DNA of 64,000 nucleotides from Agromyces marinus. GTDB taxonomy: Bacteria > Actinomycetota > Actinomycetes > Actinomycetales > Microbacteriaceae. The position numbers and the translations under genes are program-made. The notes under the pieces are model-generated. The model made no database searches. It was given only the letters and a program-made list of their open reading frames with translations, and was not told the DNA's origin. The DNA is taken from NCBI RefSeq assembly GCF_021442325.1, contig NZ_CP087879.1, positions 682,001 to 746,000 of the forward strand, written 5' to 3'. Every line of letters begins with the position of its first letter. The first letter of the stretch is position 1. This document shows, piece after piece, positions 33,320-42,827 of this stretch.

Positions 33320-33805
33320 TCAGCGGCGGCGGGTCGCGCCGCCGTCGCCGTGCGTGAGCCGGCGTGCCCGGGTCAGTCGTTCGGCGGTCTCCACGAGGAA
33401 GACGCCCGACGTCTCCTCGGCGCGCCACCGCTCGTCGACGAGGCCGATGGGGTGCACGAGCACCTGCCCGCGCGGCTGGTACAGCGCCAGCTCGACGCCG
33501 TGGGCGTGCTCGGCGAGCCGCCACGACAGCGCGGTGCGGCGCGCGACGTGATCGCCGAACGCCGTGCCGAGGGCGCTGACCATGATCGCCGGGTCATCGC
33601 GCTCGGGCGGGTTGATGCGGCGCCACCCGGACGACCACCGCTCGTAGAGTGCGCGGACCTGATCGAGGTCGTCGGGATCGGCGCCCGCGCCGGCGACGAG
33701 GGCGATGTGCGCGTCGATCCAGTCGCGCTCGGGCTGGCCGATCTCGACGAGCCGCGGCATCGGCGGCGCGTCGGTCGGCGCCGTCCGGCGCGAGAAGAGA
33801 GGCAC
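33320..33805 (-). CDS. DUF3806-like protein
   Basis: The protein has 161 residues from GTG at 33805 (GGGGGAGA upstream); longer frames include Pro/Arg-rich sequence unlikely to be translated. The conserved core is [18 protein letters not shown], then [20 protein letters not shown], then [14 protein letters not shown] associate this pattern with DUF3806 from memory, with moderate certainty. No signal peptide, no catalytic motif. It is 55 bp downstream of the acdS start region on the same strand but is a separate unit. Function unknown. Confidence 0.75.
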   Translation of the reverse strand: MPLFSRRTAPTDAPPMPRLVEIGQPERDWIDAHIALVAGAGADPDDLDQVRALYERWSSGWRRINPPERDDPAIMVSALGTAFGDHVARRTALSWRLAEHAHGVELALYQPRGQVLVHPIGLVDERWRAEETSGVFLVETAERLTRARRLTHGDGGATRRR

Positions 33806-33936
33806 GGGACGATTCTCCCCCGAACGGCCGACGGCGGGGTGCGAGCAGGTGACGGATGTCGGCGGGCGGGCGTAGCGTGGCGGCACCGCGGTCGACAGCC
33901 GGTCGAGGGCCGGTGCCGCGGGTTCGAGGGGGGATC

Positions 33937-34365
33937 ATGGCGAATCTCGTCGTGCATTTCGAGATCCACGCGAGCGAGCCGCAGCGGCTCATCGACTACT
34001 ACAGCGAACTGCTGGGCTGGAAGTTCTCGCAGGTCGGCGACATGACGTACTGGGTGATCGACACCGGTGAGGGCGCGATCGGCAACGTCGAGGCGCAGCC
34101 GGGCCTCGGCATCAACGGCGGCCTGACCCAGCGCGAGGGCCCCGCGCCCGCGGAGGGCGCGCCGATCAACGGCTGCAACATCGTCGTCGGGGTCGACGGG
34201 AGCGTCGACGAACTCATGCGCCGGGGCGTCGAACTCGGCGGTGTCGAGGCGCTTCCGGCGACCGACTGGGAGGGCATCGGTCGCGGCGGGTACCTGCGCG
34301 ACCCCGACGGCAACGTCGTCGGCCTGCTCTCACCGGTCCTGTCGGACGGCACCCGGGCGATGTGA
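33937..34365 (+). CDS. VOC-family (glyoxalase/bleomycin resistance) protein
   Basis: The protein has 142 residues with two beta-alpha-beta-beta-beta modules. It starts ANLVVHFEIHASEPQRLIDY followed by YSELLGWKF, and ends with GRGGYLRDPDGNVVGLLSPV. His9 in the first strand and the acidic residue near DPDGN match the metal-binding pattern, but no substrate can be deduced. Start ATG at 33937 follows GAGGGGGG. A TAGCGT box lies about 60 bp upstream. Single-gene unit. Confidence 0.85.
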   Translation: MANLVVHFEIHASEPQRLIDYYSELLGWKFSQVGDMTYWVIDTGEGAIGNVEAQPGLGINGGLTQREGPAPAEGAPINGCNIVVGVDGSVDELMRRGVELGGVEALPATDWEGIGRGGYLRDPDGNVVGLLSPVLSDGTRAM

Positions 34366-34569
34366 GGTCGACGCGGGCCGGCGAACCCGACGGCGTCGGG
34401 CACGTGTCGCCCACGCGGCGCGACACGTCGGCCCGCGAATCGTTCGCCGCACGCCCCCCGAGGCGTCGCCGACTGCACGCCATCCGTTCATCCGCACTGG
34501 CCACCGTGGCATCCCGAGACCTCGCGCCCTCGCGCGAGGCCGGAACCACATCACGGAGGGTGCCAGGGC
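34366..34569. other. Intergenic region upstream of the large metallophosphoesterase gene
   Basis: No gene is visible in these 204 bp. The arms CCTCGCG (34520-34526) and CGCGAGG (34533-34539) can form a 7-bp hairpin about 30 bp before the ATG, inside the presumed 5' leader. The ribosome site ACGGAGGG precedes the start. No clear -35/-10 was recognised. Confidence 0.6.
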
Positions 34570-37500
34570 ATGCGGACGACGCGCAGTCGTGCAAGCGGCG
34601 TATCGACAGGGGTGATCGCCGCGGCGATCACCGGAATCATTGGGGCGGGGCTGGCGATCGCGCCGGTGATCCCCGCGGCGGCCGTGCCGCTCGGCGGCGC
34701 GGCGGCGGTGAAGCCCGCGCCGGTCGAGGTCGGCGCGCCGACCCTCGCTCCGGCGAACGGTGCCCACCTCGAGGGGACGGTGACGCTCGCCGCAGCGCCC
34801 GTGAGCGCGGAGGACAGCGTCACGACGCTGACGGTCGATGGCGCAGAGCTCGCGACCACAGAGACCGTGGGCTCGTCGACCCTGAGTTTCGAGGTCGGCT
34901 CGAACTCGATCGAGGCGCGATACGGGAGCCACCTCGTCGTCAACGGAGACCACCGGATCGACCTCGCCGACGCCGTGAACTCGCGCGTCGAGATCGAGAT
35001 CCCCAACGAGCACCTCGTGCAGGGCGAGAACTCGATCGAGTTCGTCATCGGCACGATCCAGACGGGCTGCGGCACGAACCACGACGACTTCGTCGTGTCG
35101 AACGTCGGGCTCGAGCTGCTCGGCGAGATCGCGGACGGCGAGGAGAACGAGTACACGTACAACTTCGGCGACGGCGACTGCGGTTCGAACGCATCGAAAC
35201 TGCTCGGGGCCGAACTCGCCTTCTTCATCCTCGGCGACCCGCAGGGTACGACCGGCCTGACCGCCGAGCTCGACACGACGACGCTCCGGAACGGCGCACA
35301 CACGATCCGCGCCACCACCGCTGCGGGAGGCGTCGCGACGAGTGCGGTATCGGTGAACAATGCTCCGGCGGGTGCGCCCCGCGTCACGCCCGAGGACGGC
35401 ACCATCGCCAACGGCGTGCAGCAGCTCTTCGCCACGAGGCCCGCGGCAGGATCCGGCGGGGTCGCCGAGCTCACGCTCGACGGTGCTGATGTCGCGGCGT
35501 CGCCCGTGCTCGGCTCGGGCGACGCGGTGCTCAGCTTCGATGTCGGCTCGAACTCGATCGAAGCCCGCTACCGAAGCTACGTCCTGGTCAACGGGCTGAC
35601 CCACGGGATCGACGCGGACTTCGTCAGCGAACGGGTCGACCTCGTCTTCCCGAACGAGTGGCTCCGACCGGGATCGAACACGATCCAGCTCGTCACCGGC
35701 ACCTACGACACGGCGTGCGGCGCGAACCGCGACGACTACACGATCTCCGCCCTCGCCCTGGCTCCCGCATCGGGCACCGCGGCCGGGATCGGGCTCTCCG
35801 CCACCTACCGGATGGGCGACGGCAGTTGCGGCAGCAACGCCACGCTCCTGCGCGACGCGACCTTCGAGTTCACGGTCGACGCAGAGGCGAGGGGGCTTCG
35901 TGCCGACCTCGACACCGCCACGGTCGCCGACGGCGAGCACACCGTCGCCGCGACCGCGACCACCGGCGAGGTCGCCACGCGTCTGCTCGTGACCGACAAC
36001 ACCGGCCCCGCGATCGCCTCCAGCACGCCCGCACCCGGATCGACCATCGAGCAGGCCACCGCGCTCGACGTGCAGCTCGTCGACCCCTCGGGCGTCGTCG
36101 GCGGCCCCGAGGTCGCCCTCGACGGCGAGCCGGTCGGCCTCGCCGACCTGATCGGTCCCGGCCTCGTGGCCGGGCCGCACACCATCGTCGTGACCGCGGC
36201 CGACGGTCTCGGCAACGAGTCGACGCACGAGATCGCGTTCGCCTCGGCCGGCATCCCGGACGTCCCCGCCGACCTGGCCCCCGCCTCCGGCACCGCCGAC
36301 GTGACCGGGCCGGTCACGCTCTCCGCGACCGTCGGCGAGCCGGGCGACGGCGACGTGTCGGCCACGTTCTCGCAGGCCGACATCCTCACGCCGAACCAGG
36401 TCTGGCAGGGCACTTCGCGCGGCATCCCGACCACGCTCCGTGTCGAGGGTGAGCGGAAGGCGGATGCCTCGGCGCTCGAGCCGGGCGACGGTGAGACGCT
36501 CGACGGCGAGGCCTCCCGCGACGTCGCGTTCCAGCGCTTCGACGTCATGGTGAAGGGCCACGTCAACGATCCGGTCATCCGCTGGACGGGCACGGTCGAT
36601 CCGGACCGCGTCGCGACGCTGCGCGCCTGGAACCTGCAGTCGCAGGCCTGGGATGCGCTCACCGGATCGCGCGGGGCCGTCGAGGGCGAGACCGTCCTCA
36701 CCGCCACGGCCGACGATCGCTACATCGACGGGCAGCAGGTCCACGTCATGGTGACCGGCGAGGACCCGTTCGCCGACGACCTCGAGGCCGGCGACCCGAA
36801 CGCCTTCGCCGACCCGGATGCGGTCGACTTCTCGATCGCGCACTTCACCGACACGCAGTACCTCTCGGAGGGCGCGGTCGAGCAGGAGACGGCCGAGGAG
36901 CGGGCGATCTGGGAGTCGGCCTACGGCGGCATCGTCGACTGGATCGCGGGGAACGCCGATGAACGGAAGATCTCCTACGTCGCCCATACCGGCGACCTGA
37001 TCGAGAACAACATCCGCGCGCCGCAGACCGATGAGATGCGGCAGCAGATCATCGGCGAGTGGGAGGTCTCGTCGCGCCAGCACGACGTGCTCGACGCCGC
37101 GGGGATCCCGAGCGGGGTCGTCGCAGGCAACCACGACAACCAGTCGGGCACCGAGAACGGACCCGATGCGATCTTCAACGACTACTTCGGGCCCGAGAAC
37201 TCCGAGGCCGCGGCGGCGTCGTGGACCCAGGCCCAGTACGGCGGCCCGTGGCGCGAGGGCGACAACCAGAACCACTACGACCTGTTCTCGGCGGGCGGCC
37301 TCGACTTCGTCGTGGTCGGCCTCTCGTACGGCGTGACGCGCGAAGAGGCGGAGTGGGCGAACGGCGTGTTCGAGCAGTTCTCCGACCGCAACGGCATCCT
37401 GCTCACGCACGACTACCTCGCGCCGAGCACCGAGCCCGACGGGCGCGATGCGCCGTTCGCGGCCCCCGACGGCTCGATGCTCTACAACACGGTCGTCGAG

Positions 37501-38151
37501 GACAGCCCGAACGTGTTCCTGATCCTCGCCGGCCACGAGCACGGCGTGGGCACGAACGTGAAGCCCCGGGTCGGCGAGATCGACCGCGGCGTCGTCGAGC
37601 TGCTCGCGGACTACCAGTTCTACACGGTCTCCGCCGATCGCCTCGGCCTCACCGAGATCGGCGGCTACCGGCCCGACGACCAGCTCCGCTTCGGTGCGAG
37701 CTTCCTCCGACTGCTCTCGTTCGACGTCGATCGCAGCGTCATGCACGTCGACACGTACTCGCCCCTGCTCGACGAGTTCGGCGCGACCGAGTACGACGAC
37801 CGTCACCGCTACGACGGGTCCGAGGACGAGACCGTGCTGCCGGTCGACCTGACCAGCCGCGTCACGACGCTCCGCACCGACTCGCTCGCGGTCTTCGTGC
37901 CGTCGGCGGTCGTCGGCGAGTCGACCGTGGCCTCGGGCGAGGTCGCCTCGGTCGAGTGGACACGGCTCAAGGCCGACACCGCGTACGCGTGGATCGTCAC
38001 CGCGAGCTCGGCCGGCGGCGGCACCTCGACGTCGGAGCCCAGCGTGTTTCTGACGACGGATGCCTCGGGCCGCCCGGGCACCTGGAATGAGAACTCGCCG
38101 TGGTTCCCGTTCCTCGGGGAGGCCGTGGCCGCTGAGGGTCCGAATCGATGA
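34570..38151 (+). CDS. Secreted multidomain metallophosphoesterase
   Basis: The protein has 1193 residues. The signal peptide is residues 1-40 (GVIAAAITGIIGAGLAIAP). The first 430 residues hold a duplicated beta module: LSFEVGSNSIEARYGSHLVV near residue 100 and LSFDVGSNSIEARYRSYVLV near residue 325, each followed by a Cys-containing GCGTNHDDF or ACGANRDDY turn. Ig-like modules span about 440-640. The metallophosphoesterase domain runs about 750-1030: FTDTQYL, HTGDLIENN, AGNHDN, LLTHDY and LAGHEHG supply the metal and phosphate ligands. The C-terminus has an FN3-like strand set. It would hydrolyse phosphate esters at the cell surface. Its stop overlaps the next start (ATGA). Confidence 0.9.
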   Translation: MRTTRSRASGVSTGVIAAAITGIIGAGLAIAPVIPAAAVPLGGAAAVKPAPVEVGAPTLAPANGAHLEGTVTLAAAPVSAEDSVTTLTVDGAELATTETVGSSTLSFEVGSNSIEARYGSHLVVNGDHRIDLADAVNSRVEIEIPNEHLVQGENSIEFVIGTIQTGCGTNHDDFVVSNVGLELLGEIADGEENEYTYNFGDGDCGSNASKLLGAELAFFILGDPQGTTGLTAELDTTTLRNGAHTIRATTAAGGVATSAVSVNNAPAGAPRVTPEDGTIANGVQQLFATRPAAGSGGVAELTLDGADVAASPVLGSGDAVLSFDVGSNSIEARYRSYVLVNGLTHGIDADFVSERVDLVFPNEWLRPGSNTIQLVTGTYDTACGANRDDYTISALALAPASGTAAGIGLSATYRMGDGSCGSNATLLRDATFEFTVDAEARGLRADLDTATVADGEHTVAATATTGEVATRLLVTDNTGPAIASSTPAPGSTIEQATALDVQLVDPSGVVGGPEVALDGEPVGLADLIGPGLVAGPHTIVVTAADGLGNESTHEIAFASAGIPDVPADLAPASGTADVTGPVTLSATVGEPGDGDVSATFSQADILTPNQVWQGTSRGIPTTLRVEGERKADASALEPGDGETLDGEASRDVAFQRFDVMVKGHVNDPVIRWTGTVDPDRVATLRAWNLQSQAWDALTGSRGAVEGETVLTATADDRYIDGQQVHVMVTGEDPFADDLEAGDPNAFADPDAVDFSIAHFTDTQYLSEGAVEQETAEERAIWESAYGGIVDWIAGNADERKISYVAHTGDLIENNIRAPQTDEMRQQIIGEWEVSSRQHDVLDAAGIPSGVVAGNHDNQSGTENGPDAIFNDYFGPENSEAAAASWTQAQYGGPWREGDNQNHYDLFSAGGLDFVVVGLSYGVTREEAEWANGVFEQFSDRNGILLTHDYLAPSTEPDGRDAPFAAPDGSMLYNTVVEDSPNVFLILAGHEHGVGTNVKPRVGEIDRGVVELLADYQFYTVSADRLGLTEIGGYRPDDQLRFGASFLRLLSFDVDRSVMHVDTYSPLLDEFGATEYDDRHRYDGSEDETVLPVDLTSRVTTLRTDSLAVFVPSAVVGESTVASGEVASVEWTRLKADTAYAWIVTASSAGGGTSTSEPSVFLTTDASGRPGTWNENSPWFPFLGEAVAAEGPNR

Positions 38152-39335
38152 CGGATGGCGCCATCCGCCGCCGCGGCCCGGTTCGCCGGGTCGCGGCGGC
38201 GGCCGTCCGTGCGCTCGCGGTCGTCTTCGGCGTCGCCGTCGCGGTCGGCACCGCGCTGCTGCCGTCCGGTCCGGCCACCGCGCACGACGAGACGACGTCC
38301 GCCTACGCCGAGGTCGTCCGCGACGGCGACCGCATCACCGCCGTGCTCGAACTGGAGTACGACCTGCTGATGAAGTCCGCCTGGGCGTACGCGGACGCGT
38401 ACGAGGCCACGGACCGTGACGAGCAGGCGCGCCAGCTCGCGGCGTACGCCGATTCGGTGGACGACTACGTCGACGCACGATTCGCCGTCACCGCGGAGGG
38501 CGAGCGGTGCGCCGCCGAACCCGTGGGCGCCGGTGGCATCCGCGACCGCGCCGGCCGCGCCTTCGCGGTGGTGACCTACGCCTACGACTGCGACCGCGCC
38601 GAGTCGAGCGAGCTCACGGTCTCGAGCGCGCTGTTCCCGGACGCGGAGGGCTTCGTGCACTCGACGCGGACCATGCTCGAATGGGATCTCGACGGCGCCG
38701 CCGGAAACGCCGTGCTCGTCGCATCGGACCCGACGGTCGCACTCGCCGACCCCGGAGCGCGGATCGGCGAGTTCTTCGTCCTGGGCGCCGAGCACCTGCT
38801 GCTCGGCCTCGACCACGTGCTGTTCCTCGTGGCGCTGCTGCTCGGCGCACGCAGCCTGCGCGGACTCGTCATCACGGCGACGACCTTCACCGTGGCCCAC
38901 AGCGTGACGTTCCTGCTGGCGGCGACCGGCGTCGTGGGCGTGCCGGCCGAGGTCGTCGAGCCGGTCATCGCGCTCTCCATCGCGGTCGCGGCGTTCGCGG
39001 CGATCTGGAAGGGTGAGGTGCCCCATCGCTGGCGGATGCCGGTGGTGTTCGCCTTCGGGCTGCTCCACGGGCTCGGCTTCGCGAGCGCGCTCGGCGTCGA
39101 CGAGGCGTGGTCGTGGGGGCTGCTGTGGGCGCTCATCGCGTTCAACGTCGGGATCGAGGCGGCGCAGCTCGCGATCATCGCGGTCGCGTTCCCGTTGCTC
39201 GTGCTGCTTCGACGGACCGTCGCGGGCAGACCCGCGACCGTCCTCGCGGGGCTCGCGGTCGCCGCCGTCGGCACGTTCTGGTTCGCCGAACGGGTCGTCG
39301 CCGGGTTGGCGGGTCCGGGTGGGCCGCCGGCCTGA
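38148..39335 (+). CDS. HupE/UreJ-like membrane protein with extracellular N-domain
   Basis: The protein has 395 residues. An N-terminal signal peptide ends at about residue 45 (GPATAHDETTSAY), followed by about 145 residues of extracytoplasmic sequence. The C-terminal half has 6-7 membrane segments with the HupE/UreJ_2 features: GAEHLLLGLDHVLFLVALL, TTFTVAHSVTFLLAA, FAFGLLHGLGFASAL and FNVGIEAAQLAII. The His residues suggest transition-metal binding or transport; HupE proteins handle nickel. The ATGA overlap with the metallophosphoesterase gene points to a joint function, perhaps supplying the metal for the secreted enzyme (inference). Confidence 0.85.
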   Translation: MTDGAIRRRGPVRRVAAAAVRALAVVFGVAVAVGTALLPSGPATAHDETTSAYAEVVRDGDRITAVLELEYDLLMKSAWAYADAYEATDRDEQARQLAAYADSVDDYVDARFAVTAEGERCAAEPVGAGGIRDRAGRAFAVVTYAYDCDRAESSELTVSSALFPDAEGFVHSTRTMLEWDLDGAAGNAVLVASDPTVALADPGARIGEFFVLGAEHLLLGLDHVLFLVALLLGARSLRGLVITATTFTVAHSVTFLLAATGVVGVPAEVVEPVIALSIAVAAFAAIWKGEVPHRWRMPVVFAFGLLHGLGFASALGVDEAWSWGLLWALIAFNVGIEAAQLAIIAVAFPLLVLLRRTVAGRPATVLAGLAVAAVGTFWFAERVVAGLAGPGGPPA

Positions 39336-39394
39336 TCGGGCCCGCTCGTTCGCGCCGCCCGCCGCGTGTCGGCGGGCGGTGCGAGGATGATCGG

Positions 39395-40939
39395 GTGCTC
39401 CTCGACGAGGTCGTGACGACGGTCGAACGGGTCGCGTCCACCCGCTCGCGACTCGCGAAGGTCGATGCGCTCGCGAGCCTGCTCGGGGGGCTCGCGCCCG
39501 ACGAGGTCGTGCCCGCGGTCGGCTTCCTGATCGCCAAGCCGCGGCAGGGCCGGGTCGGGGTCGGCTGGCGCACCCTCCGGGGCGGCATGGGCGATCCGGC
39601 GGGGGCCGCTGCCCTCACCGTCCTCGACGTCGACGCGGCGCTCGAGCGGCTGGCGGGCGCGAGCGGTTCGGGTTCGGCCGCCGAGCGGGCCTCGGTGCTC
39701 GCCGACCTCGGGTCGCGCGCGACCGCGCGAGAGCAGGACTTCGTCTCGCGGGTGATCCTCGGCGAGCTCCGCACCGGCGCGCTCGAGGGCGTGCTGACCG
39801 ACGCGATCGCGCGTGCCGCCGAACGCCCGGGCGACCTCGTGCGCCGCGCGGCGATGCTGTCGGGCGACCTCGGCGAGACCGCGCGCATCGCCCTCACGGG
39901 AGCGCCGGGCGAGCTCGACGCCGTGGGGCTCCGCGTCGGCCGACCCGTGCAGCCGATGCTCGCCGGCACCGCGCCGAGCGCCGCGGCCGCGCTCGAACAG
40001 GTGGGCGAGGCATCCGTCGAATTCAAGCTCGACGGGGCGCGCATCCAGGCGCACCGGTCGGGCGACGAGGTGCGCGTGTTCACGCGCAACCTCGCCGACG
40101 TCACGCATCGGGTGCCCGAGGTCGTCGACGTCGTCCGCAGCCTGCCCGCGGATGCGCTCATCCTCGACGGCGAGACCCTCGCACTCGACGAGGGCGGCGC
40201 GCCGCGCCCCTTCCAGGAGACGATGTCGCGGTTCGGGGCCGAGACCGGGCGCGAGATGCTGCTGCATCCGTGGTTCTTCGACGTGCTCCACGTCGACGGG
40301 CGCGACCTCATCGACGAGCCGCTCGCGGTGCGGCTCGCCGAACTCGCGCGCGTCGCGGGGGCGCACCGCATCCCCGGCCGCGTCACGGACGACCCCGAGG
40401 TCGCCGAGCGGGTGTCGCGCGACGCGCTCGCCGCAGGGCACGAGGGCGTCGTCGTGAAGGGGGTCGGTGCGCCCTACGCGGCCGGCCGTCGCGGGGCGAG
40501 CTGGATCAAGGTCAAGCCCGTCCTCACCTTCGACCTCGTGGTGCTCGCCGCGGAATGGGGCTCGGGTCGGCGCACCGGGCTCCTGTCGAACCTGCACCTC
40601 GGCGCGCGAGATCCAGAGGGCGAGTTCGGCGCGCCCGGCACGTTCGTCATGGTCGGCAAGACGTTCAAGGGGCTCACCGACGAGCTCCTGCGATTCCAGA
40701 CCGAGCGGTTCCCCGAGATCGAGACGCGCCGCACCGAGCACGCCGTCTTCGTCGAGCCGGTCACCGTGGTCGAGATCGCGATCGACGGCGTGCAGCGCTC
40801 GAGTCGCTACCCCGGTGGCGTCGCCCTGCGCTTCGCCCGGGTGAAGGGGTACCGCCCCGACAAGGGGCCAGGAGAGACCGATACGATCCAGTCGCTGCGG
40901 GCACTGCTCCGCGGCGGCGACGAAGGGGGAACAGCATGA
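39395..40939 (+). CDS. ATP-dependent DNA ligase, LigB type
   Basis: The protein has 514 residues, matching the mycobacterial LigB length. The N-terminal DNA-binding domain is residues 1-180. The adenylation lysine is Lys211 in EFKLDGARIQ; the other nucleotidyltransferase motifs are FTRNLADVTH, LILDGETLAL, FDVLHVDG, HEGVVVKGVG and WIKVKP. The C-terminal OB domain follows. It joins nicks using ATP; in actinobacteria it acts beside the NAD-dependent LigA, probably in repair. GTG at 39395 lies 6 nt after GAGGAT, so probably leaderless. The stop overlaps the VOC gene start. Confidence 0.92.
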   Translation: MLLDEVVTTVERVASTRSRLAKVDALASLLGGLAPDEVVPAVGFLIAKPRQGRVGVGWRTLRGGMGDPAGAAALTVLDVDAALERLAGASGSGSAAERASVLADLGSRATAREQDFVSRVILGELRTGALEGVLTDAIARAAERPGDLVRRAAMLSGDLGETARIALTGAPGELDAVGLRVGRPVQPMLAGTAPSAAAALEQVGEASVEFKLDGARIQAHRSGDEVRVFTRNLADVTHRVPEVVDVVRSLPADALILDGETLALDEGGAPRPFQETMSRFGAETGREMLLHPWFFDVLHVDGRDLIDEPLAVRLAELARVAGAHRIPGRVTDDPEVAERVSRDALAAGHEGVVVKGVGAPYAAGRRGASWIKVKPVLTFDLVVLAAEWGSGRRTGLLSNLHLGARDPEGEFGAPGTFVMVGKTFKGLTDELLRFQTERFPEIETRRTEHAVFVEPVTVVEIAIDGVQRSSRYPGGVALRFARVKGYRPDKGPGETDTIQSLRALLRGGDEGGTA

Positions 40940-41364
40940 CGGATGGCGTGGCGACCGAGGGATCCGGCACCGGCCGGGTCAGGCAGCTCCGACTCGTCGT
41001 CGAGGCCGAGGACTTCGACGCGGCGCTGCGGTTCTTCCGCGACGTGGTCGGGATGCCCGAGCAGGAGTCCTACAGCGGTGACGACGGCGCAGAGGTCCGC
41101 ATCCTCGACGCCGGGCGGGCCACGCTCGAACTGTCGAACCCGGCCCAGGTCCGGTTCATCGACCGGGTCGAGACCGACGGCGGCCGCAGCGATCGCATCC
41201 GGGTCGCACTCGAGGTCGACGACACGGCGGCGGTGACCGACGAGCTCGTCGACGCGGGCGCCGAGCTCGAGGCATCCGCTCGCGAGACGCCATGGCGCTC
41301 GCTGAACGCCCGAGTGCGCGCACCGGCCGGGCTGCAGCTCACGATCTTCCAGGAGCTCGACTGA
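40936..41364 (+). CDS. VOC-family protein
   Basis: The protein has 142 residues. The VOC beta-alpha modules are visible: QLRLVVEAEDFDAALRFFRD followed by VVGMPEQES, then RVALEVDDTAAVTDELVDAG and RVRAPAGLQLTIFQEL. The usual metal His/Glu are not all present, so it may be a binding protein rather than an enzyme. Start ATG at 40936 overlaps the ligase stop (ATGA), which makes them one transcript. No mechanistic link to DNA ligation is apparent. Confidence 0.85.
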   Translation: MTDGVATEGSGTGRVRQLRLVVEAEDFDAALRFFRDVVGMPEQESYSGDDGAEVRILDAGRATLELSNPAQVRFIDRVETDGGRSDRIRVALEVDDTAAVTDELVDAGAELEASARETPWRSLNARVRAPAGLQLTIFQELD

Positions 41365-41448
41365 CCCTCCGGCCATGGTCGTGCTCCTTCCCGCAGGTCA
41401 CGGTAGCCCTCGGGGCGGTGGCGGTCGAGCCCGCCTAGGCTGGAACCC

Positions 41449-42069
41449 ATGCATCTCGCCCTCGTCCGGCACGGACAGACCGACTGGAACCTCGCCGGGC
41501 TCATGCAGGGGCGGGCCGACATCCCGCTGAACGCCACGGGGCGTGCGCAGGCCGAGGACGCGGCCCGGAGGCTCGACCCGGCCGACTGGGACCTCGTGGT
41601 GAGCTCGACGCTCGGCCGGGCGCGCACGACCGCCGCGATCCTCGCAGACGGTCTCGGCATCCCCGTCGCGGGCGAGTACGACGGCCTCATCGAGCAGGAC
41701 TTCGGCGACGCCGACGGCACGCCCGTCTCGGAGATCGACGAACGCTGGCCCGGCCGCGAGTTCCCGGGCAAGGAGCCCGACGCCGCGGTCGGACCGCGTG
41801 GTGTGCGGGCACTCGAGCGCATCGCGGTGGAGCACCCCGGCGCTCGCGTGCTGGCGGTGGCCCACGGCACCCTGATCCGGCACGTGCTCGCAGAGCTCAC
41901 CGGCCATGACGCGAGCAGCTACCCGAGGCTCGACAACCTCACGGTCTCGCGCACCCGGCGAGCGGATGCCGCCTGGCAGGTGCTCACCGTCGGCGGTACC
42001 CCGTTCGACGAGGTGCTTCCGTCGCTGTCGCCCGCGGAACCGGGGGAGGTCGTCGCGCGCATCGCATGA
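41449..42069 (+). CDS. Histidine phosphatase (phosphoglycerate mutase-like)
   Basis: The protein has 206 residues. The RHG motif LVRHGQTDWNLAGLMQGRAD is at residues 5-24 with the phosphorylated His8; the second His is in VLAVAHGTLIRHVLA and Glu in EYDGLIEQDFGDADG. This is the branch of small-molecule phosphatases related to cobalamin phosphatase/GpmB. Substrate unknown. ATG at 41449 lies 7 nt after TAGGCT (41436-41441), a leaderless arrangement. Single-gene unit. Confidence 0.9.
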   Translation: MHLALVRHGQTDWNLAGLMQGRADIPLNATGRAQAEDAARRLDPADWDLVVSSTLGRARTTAAILADGLGIPVAGEYDGLIEQDFGDADGTPVSEIDERWPGREFPGKEPDAAVGPRGVRALERIAVEHPGARVLAVAHGTLIRHVLAELTGHDASSYPRLDNLTVSRTRRADAAWQVLTVGGTPFDEVLPSLSPAEPGEVVARIA

Positions 42070-42164
42070 CCGCCCCGGGGCGAGTGTCGCGATCTCGGAA
42101 CGATCGTGCGACGGGCCGGTGACGCCCCTCCCGCCGGGGCCCGACCCGGGCGTATGATCCGGAA

Positions 42165-42716
42165 ATGGAGGCTCCGGGCAGCACCACCCTGGTCGTCGTG
42201 GGCGAGGAGACGAGCGCCGCGATCGGATCCCTCGCCGGGCTCGCGAACGTCGAGAGCGCGACGTTCGCCGACATGACGGATGCCACCGACGCCGAGGTCG
42301 CGACCTGGTCGGTCACCTCCCGTGCGCCGTTCGTCGTGCACGACCGCGACCCGCTCGGGCACGTGGCATCCGCTTGGGTCGAGTTCTTCGACGAGCGATC
42401 GACGCTCGGGGTCCTGCAGCTCGAGATCGAGCAGGCCGTGGGCGCGATCGCCCGCCACGAGGTGCGCGTGCCCGACTACTACGTCGTGCTCGAGCCCGAG
42501 TCGCTCCGCGGCACCTGGATGCACTGGTGGCTCGGCGTCGTCGCCGCGGCGTCGCCCAACCGCGTGCTGCCGTGGGAGCCGGGCGACGCACCGCTCGCCG
42601 GGCTGATCCGGCGGCTGCCGACCGCGCGGGCCTGGCCCGACGTCGACCGCTGGCTTCCGGGCGTGGTGAGGGCCGTGCCCGATCGGTTCGGGCCCGGCCT
42701 CCCCGGCGCGGCCTGA
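42165..42716 (+). CDS. Conserved actinobacterial protein of unknown function
   Basis: The protein has 183 residues with no signal peptide and no membrane segment. Segments TTLVVVGEETSAAIGSLAGL, WVEFFDERSTLGVLQLEIEQ, RVPDYYVVLEPESLRGTWMH and RVLPWEPGDAPLAGLIRRLP look conserved and Trp-rich, but I recognise no family. ATG at 42165 lies 6 nt after a near-perfect TATGAT (42153-42158), so the mRNA is probably leaderless. It converges on the 46-aa basic protein gene, with two strong hairpins between them. Confidence 0.75.
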   Translation: MEAPGSTTLVVVGEETSAAIGSLAGLANVESATFADMTDATDAEVATWSVTSRAPFVVHDRDPLGHVASAWVEFFDERSTLGVLQLEIEQAVGAIARHEVRVPDYYVVLEPESLRGTWMHWWLGVVAAASPNRVLPWEPGDAPLAGLIRRLPTARAWPDVDRWLPGVVRAVPDRFGPGLPGAA

Positions 42717-42740
42717 GCGGGCGGGCGGCCCGGGCGGGCT

Positions 42741-42810
42741 GGGCGGCCCGAGCGGGCCGCCCGGGCCACGGGAGCGCGGCGGGCCCCCGTTCCCGGGAGA
42801 CCCGCCGCGC
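42741..42810. terminator. Two back-to-back hairpins between convergent genes
   Basis: Hairpin 1: GGGCGGCCC (42741-42749) and GGGCCGCCC (42754-42762), loop GAGC. Hairpin 2: GCGCGGCGGG (42774-42783) and CCCGCCGCGC (42801-42810), 17-nt loop. Both are perfect stems of 9-10 bp. They lie between genes ending at 42716 (plus) and 42828 (minus), so a bidirectional terminator is the natural reading; no T-run is present, as usual in actinobacteria. Confidence 0.8.
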
Positions 42811-42827
42811 GGTTCGTCGTTCGACCG

